A stretch of DNA of 64,000 nt. Source: Pyropia haitanensis. Its lineage: Eukaryota; Rhodophyta; Bangiophyceae; Bangiales; Bangiaceae. Where the stretch lies: assembly GCA_008729055.1 (NCBI GenBank), contig SDUX01000002.1, positions 4,181,874 to 4,245,873 on the forward strand, written 5' to 3'. Both the position numbers and the translations under genes were made by a program. Shown piece by piece: positions 33,224 to 43,174 of the stretch. The notes beneath the pieces were generated by a model, which was given only the letters and a program-made list of their open reading frames with translations, was not told the DNA's origin and did not search any database. Every line of letters starts with the position of its first letter. Position 1 is the first letter of the stretch.

Positions 33224-35695
33224 ATGGTGCTCTCTGGCCCTCTGGCCATGGCCGCCAGCGACGCGGTCATCACGCTGGTGGCCTTCTCGGCGAGCTTTCG
33301 GCTGGGCACCGTCTTTTACAGCCGCTTTTTGTGTCGTGAGTCAGAGCCCAGACAGTACGTTGGCTGCCTATCGTTTTTTTTATTGAATACTGGTGCCGTG
33401 CACTCCTCGCGGCTGCGAAGTGTAAGTCGCCATCGTGCCCGGATGCGTTGCGCACCTACTTTTGCGGCTGCTCTTCTCGCCCGGTGCCTTTTGCTGACTG
33501 CTCTTCTGATGTCCTCCTGAACTCGGCTGCCCTTCTCTGTTTTTGCAACCTTGTGCTGTTCACAGTGCCGCCGTCCGACACCTCTTTGCTTTGACCTTCG
33601 CGCTGTCTGTGTCCCTGATCGAGCTCATCCTCTTTGATGTGGCCTCTATCATGCACTCGGCTACCCGCCGGGTGCACTGGAACGCCTCCTGTGCCGTTCT
33701 TCTGCTGCTGTGCTGTGTGGTGCTGCCATTCGCGCAGGCCTACTACATCGCGGTCGACGCGGACTTTTCTCGCCCCGATTCCGCGCGCGTGGCGTTTGTG
33801 TCAACGGCGCTCTTCTTGTACGCCTTTTACCGGGTAGGGGACCCGCTGCCGCCCGCCGCGTCGCGCCCCCTGTCAACGCTCTCGACCCTCTCTCCCGCTG
33901 CGGTGTCGGCCTCCCTCCGCTCGTCGGGCCTGACGCTGTCAGCCGTGGCGGGTCTTGGCGCGGAGCTGCTATCACCCACCCGCATGGCGAGTGTCATGAG
34001 CCGCCTGTTGGTTATTGGCACCGCCATGCTCGCCGTTTTGTCGGGCGTGACGGCGGTGAGCCTGCCGCACGCCTACCTCGCCGCGGTTCTCCGCCCCCCT
34101 GTCCCACGGGATGTGCTTGCCGCTCGCCGCCGTCGAATGCTGGCTGCTTATGACGAGGTGCGGGCGGTGCAGCGCGCCGAGGCGCTCGGCCGCCACGCAG
34201 CGGCGTGGCCCGCCCGCCCGCCCAATGGCGCGGCGGCGTCGTCGCTCGCCGCCGCCCACTCGTCTCCGTCGATGAGTGTCCGCGGGGGGGCGCGGCCGCC
34301 GCCACCGCCGCTGGCCCGGCCGGGGGTTCCCCCACGACTGGCCGTGTCGCCCTACGCGGCGGGCCCGACAGGTGTGTCCCCCTTCCCCCCCCCATCCCCA
34401 ACCAAGGTGACGGCGTCGCCCAACGCGTACGCCGCGGCTTCCTCGGCGCGCGCGGCGGAGCAGGCGCGCAAGGCGTTTCTGGCCTACGACGCCGCCGCGT
34501 CGGTGGCGGCAGAGCAGGTGACGGCGCGCACCCGCCTCGGCCGGTGCAGCACCGCCCTGGGGGTGGCGATGGCGCTCCTGTGCGCTGCGCGGATGGGCGT
34601 GGCGGTGGCCAACGTGGGCGGCGCGCTCGGCCGGCGGCTGGCCCCGCGTGCCGGTCTGGTGCTTGGGCGGGGCGTTGGTGCTGCGTTGGGAGGGGCGGCG
34701 TCCGTGGCGTCGGCGGGAGAGGGTGGGGGCGTTGTGCGCGCCGCCACGGCGGCGGCGGGGCAAGTAGTGACGGCCGGCGGCGCGCCGCCGAGCGGGGTGC
34801 ACCGCGCTATGGCGCTGGCCGGGGTGGACGCGGAGAGCAGCGCGGTGGGGCAGTACGTGACGCTGGGCGTCACGTCGGCGCTGGTGGCTGCCAATCTGCG
34901 CGCGGCGCTGATGCGGGTGACGGCCATCTTTTCCCTTGTATCGACCAACGAGGCGCTGAGCAGCAGTGTACGTGTGGTGGCATCGTCTCGCGCAGAGGTT
35001 GGGTTTGGCTGCATGTGTGAGCAACTGCGAGCTCGGTGGAATGGGTCGGGCGACCAGCTGTTTGTGGGCGTCGCATCGGGGAGCCCGCTCTCTGGTCTTG
35101 CGGGTTGGCGTCAAGCGGCCCCGTGTGTCTTTGCTGGTTCGGCTTGTACTAACTGTTGCTTTGTGCGTGGCGCAGACGTTGCTCCCCCTCTGACCTGGCC
35201 GGGTTTGCACTCTGCCATGTCCTCTATACTTCTCCGTGCATGGTTGCTTTCACTTCTTGACAGGCTGCCGTCTTTCTCGCCCAGTTGATGGGCATCTACA
35301 TCACCTCATCCACGGTCCTGGCTCGGCCCTTCCTTCCCCCTGGCTCTCGTGCGCTGATTGCCGAGCTCCAGCGCGGCGGCCGCGTCGAGTACGAGTTTTT
35401 CTCGCGCTACTTTGACGCCATCTTCCTCTCCTCGGCCGCCATCGCCGCGGTCGTGCTGCTGCGCCCGTCGCCCGTCACGCGGCTGACCCCCGCCGAGCCG
35501 CCCATGAACGTGGCAAGCGTGGCAGTGGCGGACCGGGGCGCCGCCGCCGCGTGGCGCCGTGTTGCGTCTACCGTACAGGTGGGGCTCGACCTGGCGGGCT
35601 CGCAGCTGGAGCGGGCGCTGCCCTCCTGGGCGGGCCGCCGGTGGCGGCAGCTGCGCCGCGGCCGAGGGGCGGAGCGCAACAGCCACGGTGCATGA
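33224..35695 (+). CDS. GPHR: GPHR/GPR89 family membrane protein (Golgi pH regulator)
   Basis: Multi-pass membrane protein of the GPHR family: anion channel acidifying the Golgi in animals, GTG1/2 and COLD1 in plants. Exons: 33224-33354, 33566-34967, 35264-35695, with GTACGT donors in both introns; phases 2 and 0 agree. Family landmarks: FSASFRLGTVFYSRFL, HLFALTFALSVSLIELILFDV, RVHWNASCAVLLLLCCVVLPF, FLYAFYRVGDPLP, MSRLLVIGTAMLAVLSGVTAV, the ERRL-like VLAARRRRMLAAYDEV, and in the last exon FLAQLMGIYITSSTVL and RYFDAIFLSSAAIAAVV. At about 654 residues it is roughly 200 longer than human GPR89, mainly from a Pro/Ala-rich cytosolic loop (34195-34500) and extended C-terminus. The loop contains a 9-C run that stays in frame. 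Confidence 0.92.
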
Positions 35696-36039
35696 GGGGC
35701 GGCGGCCGAGGCCGTGGTGGTGTGCCTTGTCGCCGGTCGTCACCCCGCTGGGGTGCGCCGCGCCCGACTGCGCTGCGTGGGGACCCCGCGCCGTGGCAGT
35801 ACCCGAACGGCGCTGGCGTCGCTCCCCCCCACCCCCGCGGCACCTGTGCAGTGTGGAACCCACCGATTGCCCGAGATGACCCATTTTTTATTTGCACCTT
35901 TGCGCGCCCTCGGGCGCGGACCGACCCCAAGCGCGCGCCCACAATGGAAGAAACGGAAGAATTCACGCCCAATGGCACTCCCACCACCCGTCACCTACCC
36001 GCCCCCCTCTTGTTGCTCGTCGACGTCGGTCGCCCTCTC
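35696..36039. other. Intergenic between convergent genes
   Basis: 344 bp between the GPHR stop and the stop of the thylakoid TPM protein. No feature seen. Confidence 0.5.
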
Positions 36040-37140
36040 TCACAGTAGGTCATCCTCCCCCCGCTCCGGCGCCGCCTGGCCGCCCTCCCCAAACCGGATG
36101 GGAACCCACCACCAGGTAGCCGCGGCGGCAGCAGCAAAGGCGGCAACCTCCTTGCCGACATCCCAGCTGGCCAGCCCCTCCCGCGCGGCGATGGTGCCCA
36201 CCCCAAACGACACGAAAAAAATGCCCCACAGCGGCGCAAACAGAAGCACCCACGGCCCGTTGAAGCGCTTGCCTCCCGTCCGTGACGCGGCGCCCGCGAC
36301 CGCCCCCCCCACCGCCGAGCACGCAAGCGTCACCGCCAGCTGGTCCGCGCCAATGCCCGGCGTGACGCGGCAGACGCCCTCCCGGGATAGGCACGTCTTG
36401 ATGGACTCGACGGCGGCCATGATGGCCCCGTCCTGCCCGTGCTCCCGCACGAAAAAGAGGTTGCCATACCGGTTCGTGGTTTCCACCCAGAACGAGTCGG
36501 GGAGCTTGCGCAGCACCGGGTCCGAGACGGAAAAGTTAAGGATATTGCCTCCCCGTAGGTCCACCACCATCAGCACCGATGCGGGGGTGTCGGAGAGGCC
36601 CCAAAAGTCCCGGATGGCAAGGCCGGGCGTGACCGTATTTTGAGTGAGCACCCGCACCCGCACGCCGGTGGCGGCCTCGAGGGCGTCCAGTTCCCTGGTC
36701 AGCGCCCGCTCCTGGCCCCGCGCCAGGCAGCCGGCCAGGTCGACCACCGCCGACGACGGGTCCAGGCCGTCGAGCGCCGACGGCTCGTTGAAGGAGATGC
36801 CACGCTCGTGCGTAAGCGCGGCCGCCGCCGGGGCCACCGGCGCAACCAGGGGGGTCGTCACGACCGCCGCGGAGAGGGCGGCGACCATCGCCGCAGCGGC
36901 AGCGGTGCTGCGCGCCGCCGCCACGGCGTCGAGGACGGGGCTCGGGGAAGGGCTGGCGCCGCCGAAAGAAGGGGACGGGGGAAGGGGGGCGCTCATGCCA
37001 ATGACCATCCGACGCCGCGAGCAGCAACGACCGGCCGCGGGCCGCCTCGAGAGCCCAAGGCGGGTGCGGCCGCCGCAGAACGGCAGCCCCAGTGGCAGCT
37101 GGGGGCCAGAGACAAAGGCAGCCGGTACTGGTGACGCCAT
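36040..37140 (-). CDS. Thylakoid TPM-domain protein (TLP15.0-like)
   Basis: 366 residues, single exon. The N-terminus MASPVPAAFVSGPQLPLGLP is a transit peptide, followed by an Ala-rich hydrophobic lumen signal (about 75-110). The TPM (TLP18.3/Psb32) domain follows: SSAVVDLAGCLARGQERALT, LDALEAATGVRVRVLTQ, TPGLAIRDFWGLSDTPASVL, GGNILNFSVSDPVLRKLPDSFW, RYGNLFFVREHGQDGAIMAAV. The TPGLAI-DFW and NILNF motifs match plant lumenal TLP15.0-type proteins, so a role in photosystem II maintenance is plausible (inference). Unlike those lumenal proteins it continues with two or three membrane segments (GPWVLLFAPLWGIFFVSFGVG; VAAFAAAAAATWWWVPI), so it is probably anchored in the thylakoid membrane. ATG 37140 is in divergent orientation to the Pol III gene. 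Confidence 0.82.
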   Translation of the reverse strand: MASPVPAAFVSGPQLPLGLPFCGGRTRLGLSRRPAAGRCCSRRRMVIGMSAPLPPSPSFGGASPSPSPVLDAVAAARSTAAAAAMVAALSAAVVTTPLVAPVAPAAAALTHERGISFNEPSALDGLDPSSAVVDLAGCLARGQERALTRELDALEAATGVRVRVLTQNTVTPGLAIRDFWGLSDTPASVLMVVDLRGGNILNFSVSDPVLRKLPDSFWVETTNRYGNLFFVREHGQDGAIMAAVESIKTCLSREGVCRVTPGIGADQLAVTLACSAVGGAVAGAASRTGGKRFNGPWVLLFAPLWGIFFVSFGVGTIAAREGLASWDVGKEVAAFAAAAAATWWWVPIRFGEGGQAAPERGEDDLL

Positions 37141-37636
37141 GGTGTATTCCGCAGGGGCAGGGGTGGTGGTGCAAGCTTGACGGCGTCGACTGGGAGGAGG
37201 CCTGGCCGGCAGAGGAGGCCCAAGTAGGGGCTGGTTGAAGCACCTCTCTGATGGCCGGGGCGGAGGTGGCAGTGGCGAAGGCGATTGTGGTGGAAGGGTT
37301 CAAGCTCCTGTGGTGCAGGATCGACAGAGAGGTGTCCCTGTTCGCGGTTAAGTAGGAGTGGCCGTAAGACGGTTAAGTTCCTGGGTATTTGGGCTCGGAT
37401 CAAAGGCACACGTGTCACAGCACATCTGGCCGTCTCGGTCGAAGACTCTGTCGCGGGTGCGGCGAACCCATCTTTGTCGTGCCCACCACCGTCGCCCCTC
37501 CCCCTCTGCTGCTGCATGCGGTCGGCGTTACTCGTCGACGTGGGCCATCGCTTGCCGCCGTGGTAACGGCGTTGGTACCACTGAGGCGTGCCTTCGGTGA
37601 CTCTTCGACTCTTCTGTTCCCCACCTGCTCGGCGCC
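37141..37636. promoter_or_regulatory. Shared intergenic region of divergent TPM and RPC1 genes
   Basis: 496 bp between two divergent start codons; it must hold both promoters. It contains a lower-GC patch around 37340-37450, and the 37500-37630 part is pyrimidine-rich. No TATA box is obvious. Confidence 0.5.
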
Positions 37637-40600
37637 ATGAGCACCCTCAAGGAGATGGTGCTTGAGAGCAGCGCGCCCAAGCAGATTGCGGGCCTGCACT
37701 TTGGGGTCCTCTCTGCGGACGAAATTGCGCGTCTTTCTCACCTGGAGGTCACCAATAGGGAGCTGTACACGATGCCGGCGAGGACACCAGGACACAATAG
37801 CGCGTTGGACGGGCGGCTTGGGGCCATCAACAAGCACGCCACGTGCGCCACATGCGGCGCCTCTCAGGCCGAATGCATTGGCCACTGGGCGTACATCCGT
37901 CTGGAGCTGCCCGTCTTCCACGTTGGCTATTACAAGGCCACGCTCCAGATTCTCCAGATGATCTGCAAGCGCTGCTCCCGTGTGCTGCTGCCCGAAGCAG
38001 CCCGCAACGCGCTGCTGACCCGGTTGCGGTCGCCGACGCTGTCGGCAACCTCGCACATTCGCGGCGCCCTCCTCAAGAGCCTCTGGGAGCGATGCAAGAA
38101 GACGTCCGTTTGCCCCGGCTGCGGCGCCGCGAACGGGGTGGTCAAGCGCGTCGGGTCGTTTAAGATTATGCACTACCCGTACGGCGTCAAGACGGCGGCG
38201 GGCCAAAACTCCGCGTCCGCTCGTGCCCGCGCCGCGGCACGCGCGTCGGGCTCTGCGCTAGACGCCGTCACGGACCTGGCGCGTGCGCAGACGGAGAAGC
38301 ACTTGCGGTCGACGGTCAAGACGCCTGTGCGGGGGGCGGGTGGTGCCCGCGGCGCTGCTGATGGACCCGAGACCGTCACGTATGGGTATACGGGGGAGGA
38401 CGACGGGGTAGACGAGGACGGAGAGCTGATGAACGAGGCGGCGCCATCAGGCGCTGGCGGCGGCCGCGGCGCCGCACGCTCCATCAATTTGTACAAGAAG
38501 CCGACAAAGACGGAGCTGCGGGATCAGGCAAAGGCCGCCGCCATGGAGAGCGCCTACCGGGACGCCAAGCGTAACAATGCAGACCTGGAACGCCACTTGT
38601 CGCGTGTGGGCGACGACCTGAACCCACTACGCACGCTGGCACTGTTTGAAGCCATGACGGCCGAGGACGTGGCACTGATTGACATGCGTGCGGTGGGGGG
38701 GCGTCCTGAGCGGCTCATCCTGCGCTACCTTCCCGTGCCACCGCTCTGCATTCGGCCGACGGTGTGCTCAGACCCGTCGGCGGGCTCCACCGAGGACGAC
38801 CTGACGATGAAGCTGACGGAGATTGTGCTCATGAACGAGACGCTCGCTAAGACGATCAACCAAGGGGGTCCCGCCGTGGGGCTGATGGACGGCTGGGAGT
38901 GGCTGCAGGTGGAGTCGGCCCGCTTCATGAACAGCGACGCCACCAACCTGCCGCCGCTGGCGTCGACTGCCAAGCCGCTGCGTGGCATATCGCAGCGACT
39001 CAAGGGCAAGACCGGGCGCTTCCGGGGTAACTTGTCGGGCAAGCGGGTGGACTTTTCGGGGCGAACCGTCATCTCGCCTGACCCGAATCTGCGGGTGGAC
39101 CAGGTAGGCATCCCGTTGCGCGTCGCCCGTACACTCACCTACCCCGAGCGGGTGACCAAGCACAACCGCAAACGCTTGGCTGCAGCGGTCATCCGAGGGC
39201 CAGACACGTACCCGGGTGCCAATTTTGTCGAGACGGATGATGGCAACAAGCGGTTCCTGCGGTACGGCAACCGCAAAAAGGTTGCCAAGGACCTGCCGCT
39301 GGGAGCGGTGGTGGAGCGTCACCTCGTGGACGGGGATGTGGTGCTCTTCAACCGTCAGCCGTCGCTGCATCGCATTAGTATCATGTCGCATTCGGCCAAG
39401 GTGGTGCCCCACAGGACGTTTCGCTTCAACGAGTGCGTGTGTGCACCGTACAATGCCGACTTTGACGGTGACGAGATGAATCTGCACGTGCCACAGACGG
39501 AGGAGGCGCGGGCTGAGGCGCAAGCGCTGATGGCCGTCCACGCCAACCTGGTCACCCCCCGCAACGGTGAGCCACTGATTGCCGCAACGCAGGACTTTTT
39601 GACGGCTGCCTTCCTGCTTACGCGGAAGGACATGATGTTTGACGCCACGGAGTTCAGCCGCGTCTGCGCATTTATGGATGACGCGGGGGGCATATCCGAC
39701 TTTGACCACCACGGCGCGTTGTTTGGTAAGGAGAAGACGGGGGAGTGGGAGCTCCCGCCACCGTCCATCTTCAAGCCCGTGTTGTTGTGGACGGGTAAGC
39801 AGGTATTCTCGTACCTGTTCGCGTCGTCCATTGCGGCTGTGTACATTGGGGAGGACGGGAAAGCGGGGGTGCAGTCCATCCTACGGAGCCTTACCTGCGA
39901 GGTGAGCGAGAAGCCCTTCACTCTCAATGGCAAGACAAACAACCGCGTCGCCGCCGAGATGTGCATCAAGGACGGGCAGGTGACGGTTCGCGGCGGAGAC
40001 CTCCTGTGTGGCCAAGTGGGCAAGAAGTCTCTGGGCGCTGGCTGCAAGCAAGGCATCCTGTACTTGCTCGGGCGGGCGGCGGGCGCGCCCGCGGCAGGGG
40101 CGGCCATGAACCGGCTAGCCAAGCTCGCTGCTCGGTGGCACTCGGATGGGGGCTTTTCCATTGGGGTGGGCGATGTGACACCCTCCCCGGCGCTGCGCGA
40201 CCACAAGGCGCGCCTAATGAACGCGGGCTACGCGAAGTGTGACGAGACGATTGAGGAGCTGCGGGTGGGCAAGCTGGTGCCTCGGCCCGGTTGTTCGCTG
40301 GAGGAAACGCTGGAGGCGCTGCTCAACTCGGAGCTGTCCAAGATTCGGGAGGACGCGGGGCAAGCGTGTATTTCAGACCTGGACCCCAACGTCAACGCGC
40401 CGCTGATCATGACGCTCTGCGGCAGCAAGGGCAGCACCATCAACATCTCCCAGATGGTGTCGTGCGTCGGCCAGCAGACTGTGGGTGGTTCTCGTGCGCC
40501 CGATGGTTTCTTTGGACGCTCTCTGCCTCACTTTCCCCCCGGCCTGGCGGCGCGCACGCCCGCTGCCAAGGGGTTCGTGGAAAACTCTTTTTTTTCGGGC

Positions 40601-42475
40601 ATGACTTCCACGGAGTTCTTCTTCCACACAATGGGCGGTCGCGAGGGCCTGGTCGACACTGCTGTCAAGACAGCCGAGACGGGCTACATGCAGCGGCGGC
40701 TGATGAAGGCACTGGAGGACCTGGCGGTTCACTACGATGGTACTGTGCGGGCGTCCGATGGGGCAGTGGTGCAGGTCGTATATGGCGACGACGGCCTGGA
40801 CCCGTCCGAGATGGAGTCGGTGGACGGGGACCTCCCTGTCAACATGAAGCGCATTCTGGCAGACGCCGCCGCCGCGGGCGCTGGAGGTGTCGATTCGGAG
40901 GCCGACTTGCGGTGCCTGCGCCCCGAGGAGTTGATGGAGGTGGCTGACCGGGCCGTGGCCGCTGGTATTCGCGGAGGCCGCGACTATTCTGAGCTGCTGG
41001 TCAAGCTGATCAAGGAATTTGTGCAAGAGGTGGCGGACGCACACGCCGCAGCGCGGTCAGCCGCCGAGGCGCGCGTGGCTGGGGCGGTGGACGCACCCAG
41101 TGGCACCGGCGGGGCGGTCGATCTGCCTGCCCTGCTTGCCGCCGTTGACGCGGCGCACGGCGTACGAGTGGGCACCGCCGAGCGCTTCTTCCGCATGGTC
41201 GCCCGTAAGGTTGCGCGCGCCACCGCTGAGCCCGGCACGGCGGTAGGCGCGTTAGGCGCCCAGTCCATTGGCGAGCCCGGCACGCAGATGACGCTCAAGA
41301 CGTTCCATTTTGCCGGCGTTGCGTCTATGAATATCACGCAGGGTGTGCCGCGGATCAAGGAGATCATCAACGCGTCCAAGGCCATTTCCACTCCCATCAT
41401 CACGGCAGAGCTGGTGTCCAACCGGGACCTAGTGGCTGCGCGGATTGTGAAGGCGCGCATCGAGCGAACGCTGCTGGGGGAGGTGGCCGAATACATCAAG
41501 GAGGTGTATGAGAAAGACGTGGCGTACATCTCCATTCGCCTGGACGAGGAGACGCTCCGCAAGGTGCAGCTGGACGTGGACGCGCCCAAGGTGGCGCGCC
41601 GTCTGCTGCTGACGCCCAAGCTCAAGCTCAAGGTCCATCACATTGAGGTGACCGGCCGCTACCGTCTCCGTGTGCGACCCGCAGCAGTCTCAGCCCGTGG
41701 CCGGGGCCGCGTCGTCGCCGCTACCGGCGGCCAGGCCGACGCGGACGCGTTTGGTCACATGCAGGTGCTGCGGGCGCTTTTGCCAAAGGTAATTGTCGAG
41801 GGCATTGGCTCTGTGCACCGGGCGGTCATCAATGAGAAGTCAGACGGCAGCTACAACCTGCTGGTGGAGGGGGAGGACATCACGTCGGTGATGGCCGTGT
41901 CGGGTGTGGACGGGGAGAATGTCAAGTGCAACCACATTATGGCGACGGAGCGGGGCCTGGGGATTGAGGCGGCACGCAATGCCATCACCCACGAGATCCA
42001 GTTTACGATGAGCTCCCATGGAATGAGCATCGACGCGCGGCACGTGGCGTTGCTCGCGGACGTCATGACATTCCGCGGGGAGGTGCTGGGCATCACCCGG
42101 TTTGGGATTGCCAAGTTCAAGACGTCCACCCTGATGCTCGCCTCTTTTGAGATGACCGTCGACCACCTCTTTGACGCGGCCGTCCACTCCCGCGCCGACG
42201 CCATTGCGGGCGTGAGCGAGTGTATCATCATGGGGCGGCAAGTGCCGCTCGGCTCGGGCATGTTCAAGCTGCTGCGGGACAACGGCGGTGGCAAGCCGCC
42301 CCGCTCATCCCACCCCCGTGGCCGCGCTGCTGCGGTGGGGGGAAGCGAAGGGTCGGCAGCGGCAGCTGCGGTACCCGGCGGGTCCGCCGAGGCAGACGAC
42401 GATGACCCGACGTTGACGCAGCCAAGACGAGCGCTGTTTAGTGACTGGGCACCCACGCCTGTGGTGGCCTCGTAA
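37637..42475 (+). CDS. RPC1/POLR3A: DNA-directed RNA polymerase III largest subunit
   Basis: Catalytic largest subunit of RNA polymerase III, which transcribes tRNA, 5S rRNA and U6 genes in the nucleus. Single exon, 1612 residues. The clamp zinc motif CATCGASQAECIGHWAYIRLELPVFHVGYY is near residue 72, with CKRC and CPGCG further on. The active-site aspartates are in YNADFDGDEMNLHVPQTEEA (Asp 608, 610, 612). The bridge-helix/trigger-loop region AAKGFVENSFFSGMTSTEFFFHTMGGREGLVDTAVKTAETGYMQRR (about 977-1022) and IGEPGTQMTLKTFHFAGVASMNITQGVPRIKEI (about 1212-1244) are intact. LELPxFHVGYY, VGQQTVGGSR and the FHFAGVASMNIT block identify Pol III rather than Pol I or II. It exceeds the human subunit (1390) through an inserted Ala/Gly/acidic region at about 195-300 and a C-terminal tail with an acidic EADDDDPTL patch. 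Confidence 0.97.
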   Translation: MSTLKEMVLESSAPKQIAGLHFGVLSADEIARLSHLEVTNRELYTMPARTPGHNSALDGRLGAINKHATCATCGASQAECIGHWAYIRLELPVFHVGYYKATLQILQMICKRCSRVLLPEAARNALLTRLRSPTLSATSHIRGALLKSLWERCKKTSVCPGCGAANGVVKRVGSFKIMHYPYGVKTAAGQNSASARARAAARASGSALDAVTDLARAQTEKHLRSTVKTPVRGAGGARGAADGPETVTYGYTGEDDGVDEDGELMNEAAPSGAGGGRGAARSINLYKKPTKTELRDQAKAAAMESAYRDAKRNNADLERHLSRVGDDLNPLRTLALFEAMTAEDVALIDMRAVGGRPERLILRYLPVPPLCIRPTVCSDPSAGSTEDDLTMKLTEIVLMNETLAKTINQGGPAVGLMDGWEWLQVESARFMNSDATNLPPLASTAKPLRGISQRLKGKTGRFRGNLSGKRVDFSGRTVISPDPNLRVDQVGIPLRVARTLTYPERVTKHNRKRLAAAVIRGPDTYPGANFVETDDGNKRFLRYGNRKKVAKDLPLGAVVERHLVDGDVVLFNRQPSLHRISIMSHSAKVVPHRTFRFNECVCAPYNADFDGDEMNLHVPQTEEARAEAQALMAVHANLVTPRNGEPLIAATQDFLTAAFLLTRKDMMFDATEFSRVCAFMDDAGGISDFDHHGALFGKEKTGEWELPPPSIFKPVLLWTGKQVFSYLFASSIAAVYIGEDGKAGVQSILRSLTCEVSEKPFTLNGKTNNRVAAEMCIKDGQVTVRGGDLLCGQVGKKSLGAGCKQGILYLLGRAAGAPAAGAAMNRLAKLAARWHSDGGFSIGVGDVTPSPALRDHKARLMNAGYAKCDETIEELRVGKLVPRPGCSLEETLEALLNSELSKIREDAGQACISDLDPNVNAPLIMTLCGSKGSTINISQMVSCVGQQTVGGSRAPDGFFGRSLPHFPPGLAARTPAAKGFVENSFFSGMTSTEFFFHTMGGREGLVDTAVKTAETGYMQRRLMKALEDLAVHYDGTVRASDGAVVQVVYGDDGLDPSEMESVDGDLPVNMKRILADAAAAGAGGVDSEADLRCLRPEELMEVADRAVAAGIRGGRDYSELLVKLIKEFVQEVADAHAAARSAAEARVAGAVDAPSGTGGAVDLPALLAAVDAAHGVRVGTAERFFRMVARKVARATAEPGTAVGALGAQSIGEPGTQMTLKTFHFAGVASMNITQGVPRIKEIINASKAISTPIITAELVSNRDLVAARIVKARIERTLLGEVAEYIKEVYEKDVAYISIRLDEETLRKVQLDVDAPKVARRLLLTPKLKLKVHHIEVTGRYRLRVRPAAVSARGRGRVVAATGGQADADAFGHMQVLRALLPKVIVEGIGSVHRAVINEKSDGSYNLLVEGEDITSVMAVSGVDGENVKCNHIMATERGLGIEAARNAITHEIQFTMSSHGMSIDARHVALLADVMTFRGEVLGITRFGIAKFKTSTLMLASFEMTVDHLFDAAVHSRADAIAGVSECIIMGRQVPLGSGMFKLLRDNGGGKPPRSSHPRGRAAAVGGSEGSAAAAAVPGGSAEADDDDPTLTQPRRALFSDWAPTPVVAS

Positions 42476-43174
42476 AGGGCGCGTCCGCTTTCTATTTTTT
42501 TGCATGGAAGCACGACGCGCAGCGGGCTGCCGTTGGCCGCCTGCCACTCTGCTTTTGTTTTTTTCCGTCGACCCCCAGCAGACCCCCCACCGGTGAGTCG
42601 TGTCCCCGTTCACCCCTGTGAGTTGCTGCAACCCGGCCAATGGCGCGGTCCACGCCAGGGGCAGTAGCCGTCGCGTGGAAGCGGCTGCACCCGCCCGGAC
42701 GCGGCTGGCTGTCGCCAGCGGGCTATGGGCACGCCGCCGGCTGCAACGTCACGTGGCGCCACCGCCTGGTCCCGGCGGGGCGGCCGTGTCACCCTCGCGC
42801 GGCTCCGGGCCCGCCCTCCCCCCCTGACGCGCCCCCTCGATGTGGCCATCGCGACGCCGCCGCAGTCGCCGCCGCCGCCGCCGCCGCCCGGCCGCCGCCG
42901 CCGCCACGCCGCCCCGTGCGTGCCGGCTTGCAACGCGCGCTACCCCCACGTCGACGACAGGCGGCGGGCGCCCGGCGGTGCGCCACCCCCCTCCCCCCCA
43001 CTTGCGCTGCCCCGCGCGCGCTGGGGGAGCCCCCCCGCCTCAGGGAATGAGACGGGCCTCAGCCTCCCCACAGACCGCCCGCGCCCCCACTCGTACCGCA
43101 AGTGCTGCAACCATCCGCCGCCCCCCCCCCCCACCTCCACCACCCCCCCCATCCCCTCAACACCTCTTCGAGTC
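42476..43174. other. Intergenic
   Basis: About 700 bp after the Pol III gene. T-runs at 42495-42501 and 42553-42563 may belong to its 3' end. GC-rich low complexity follows. Confidence 0.5.
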
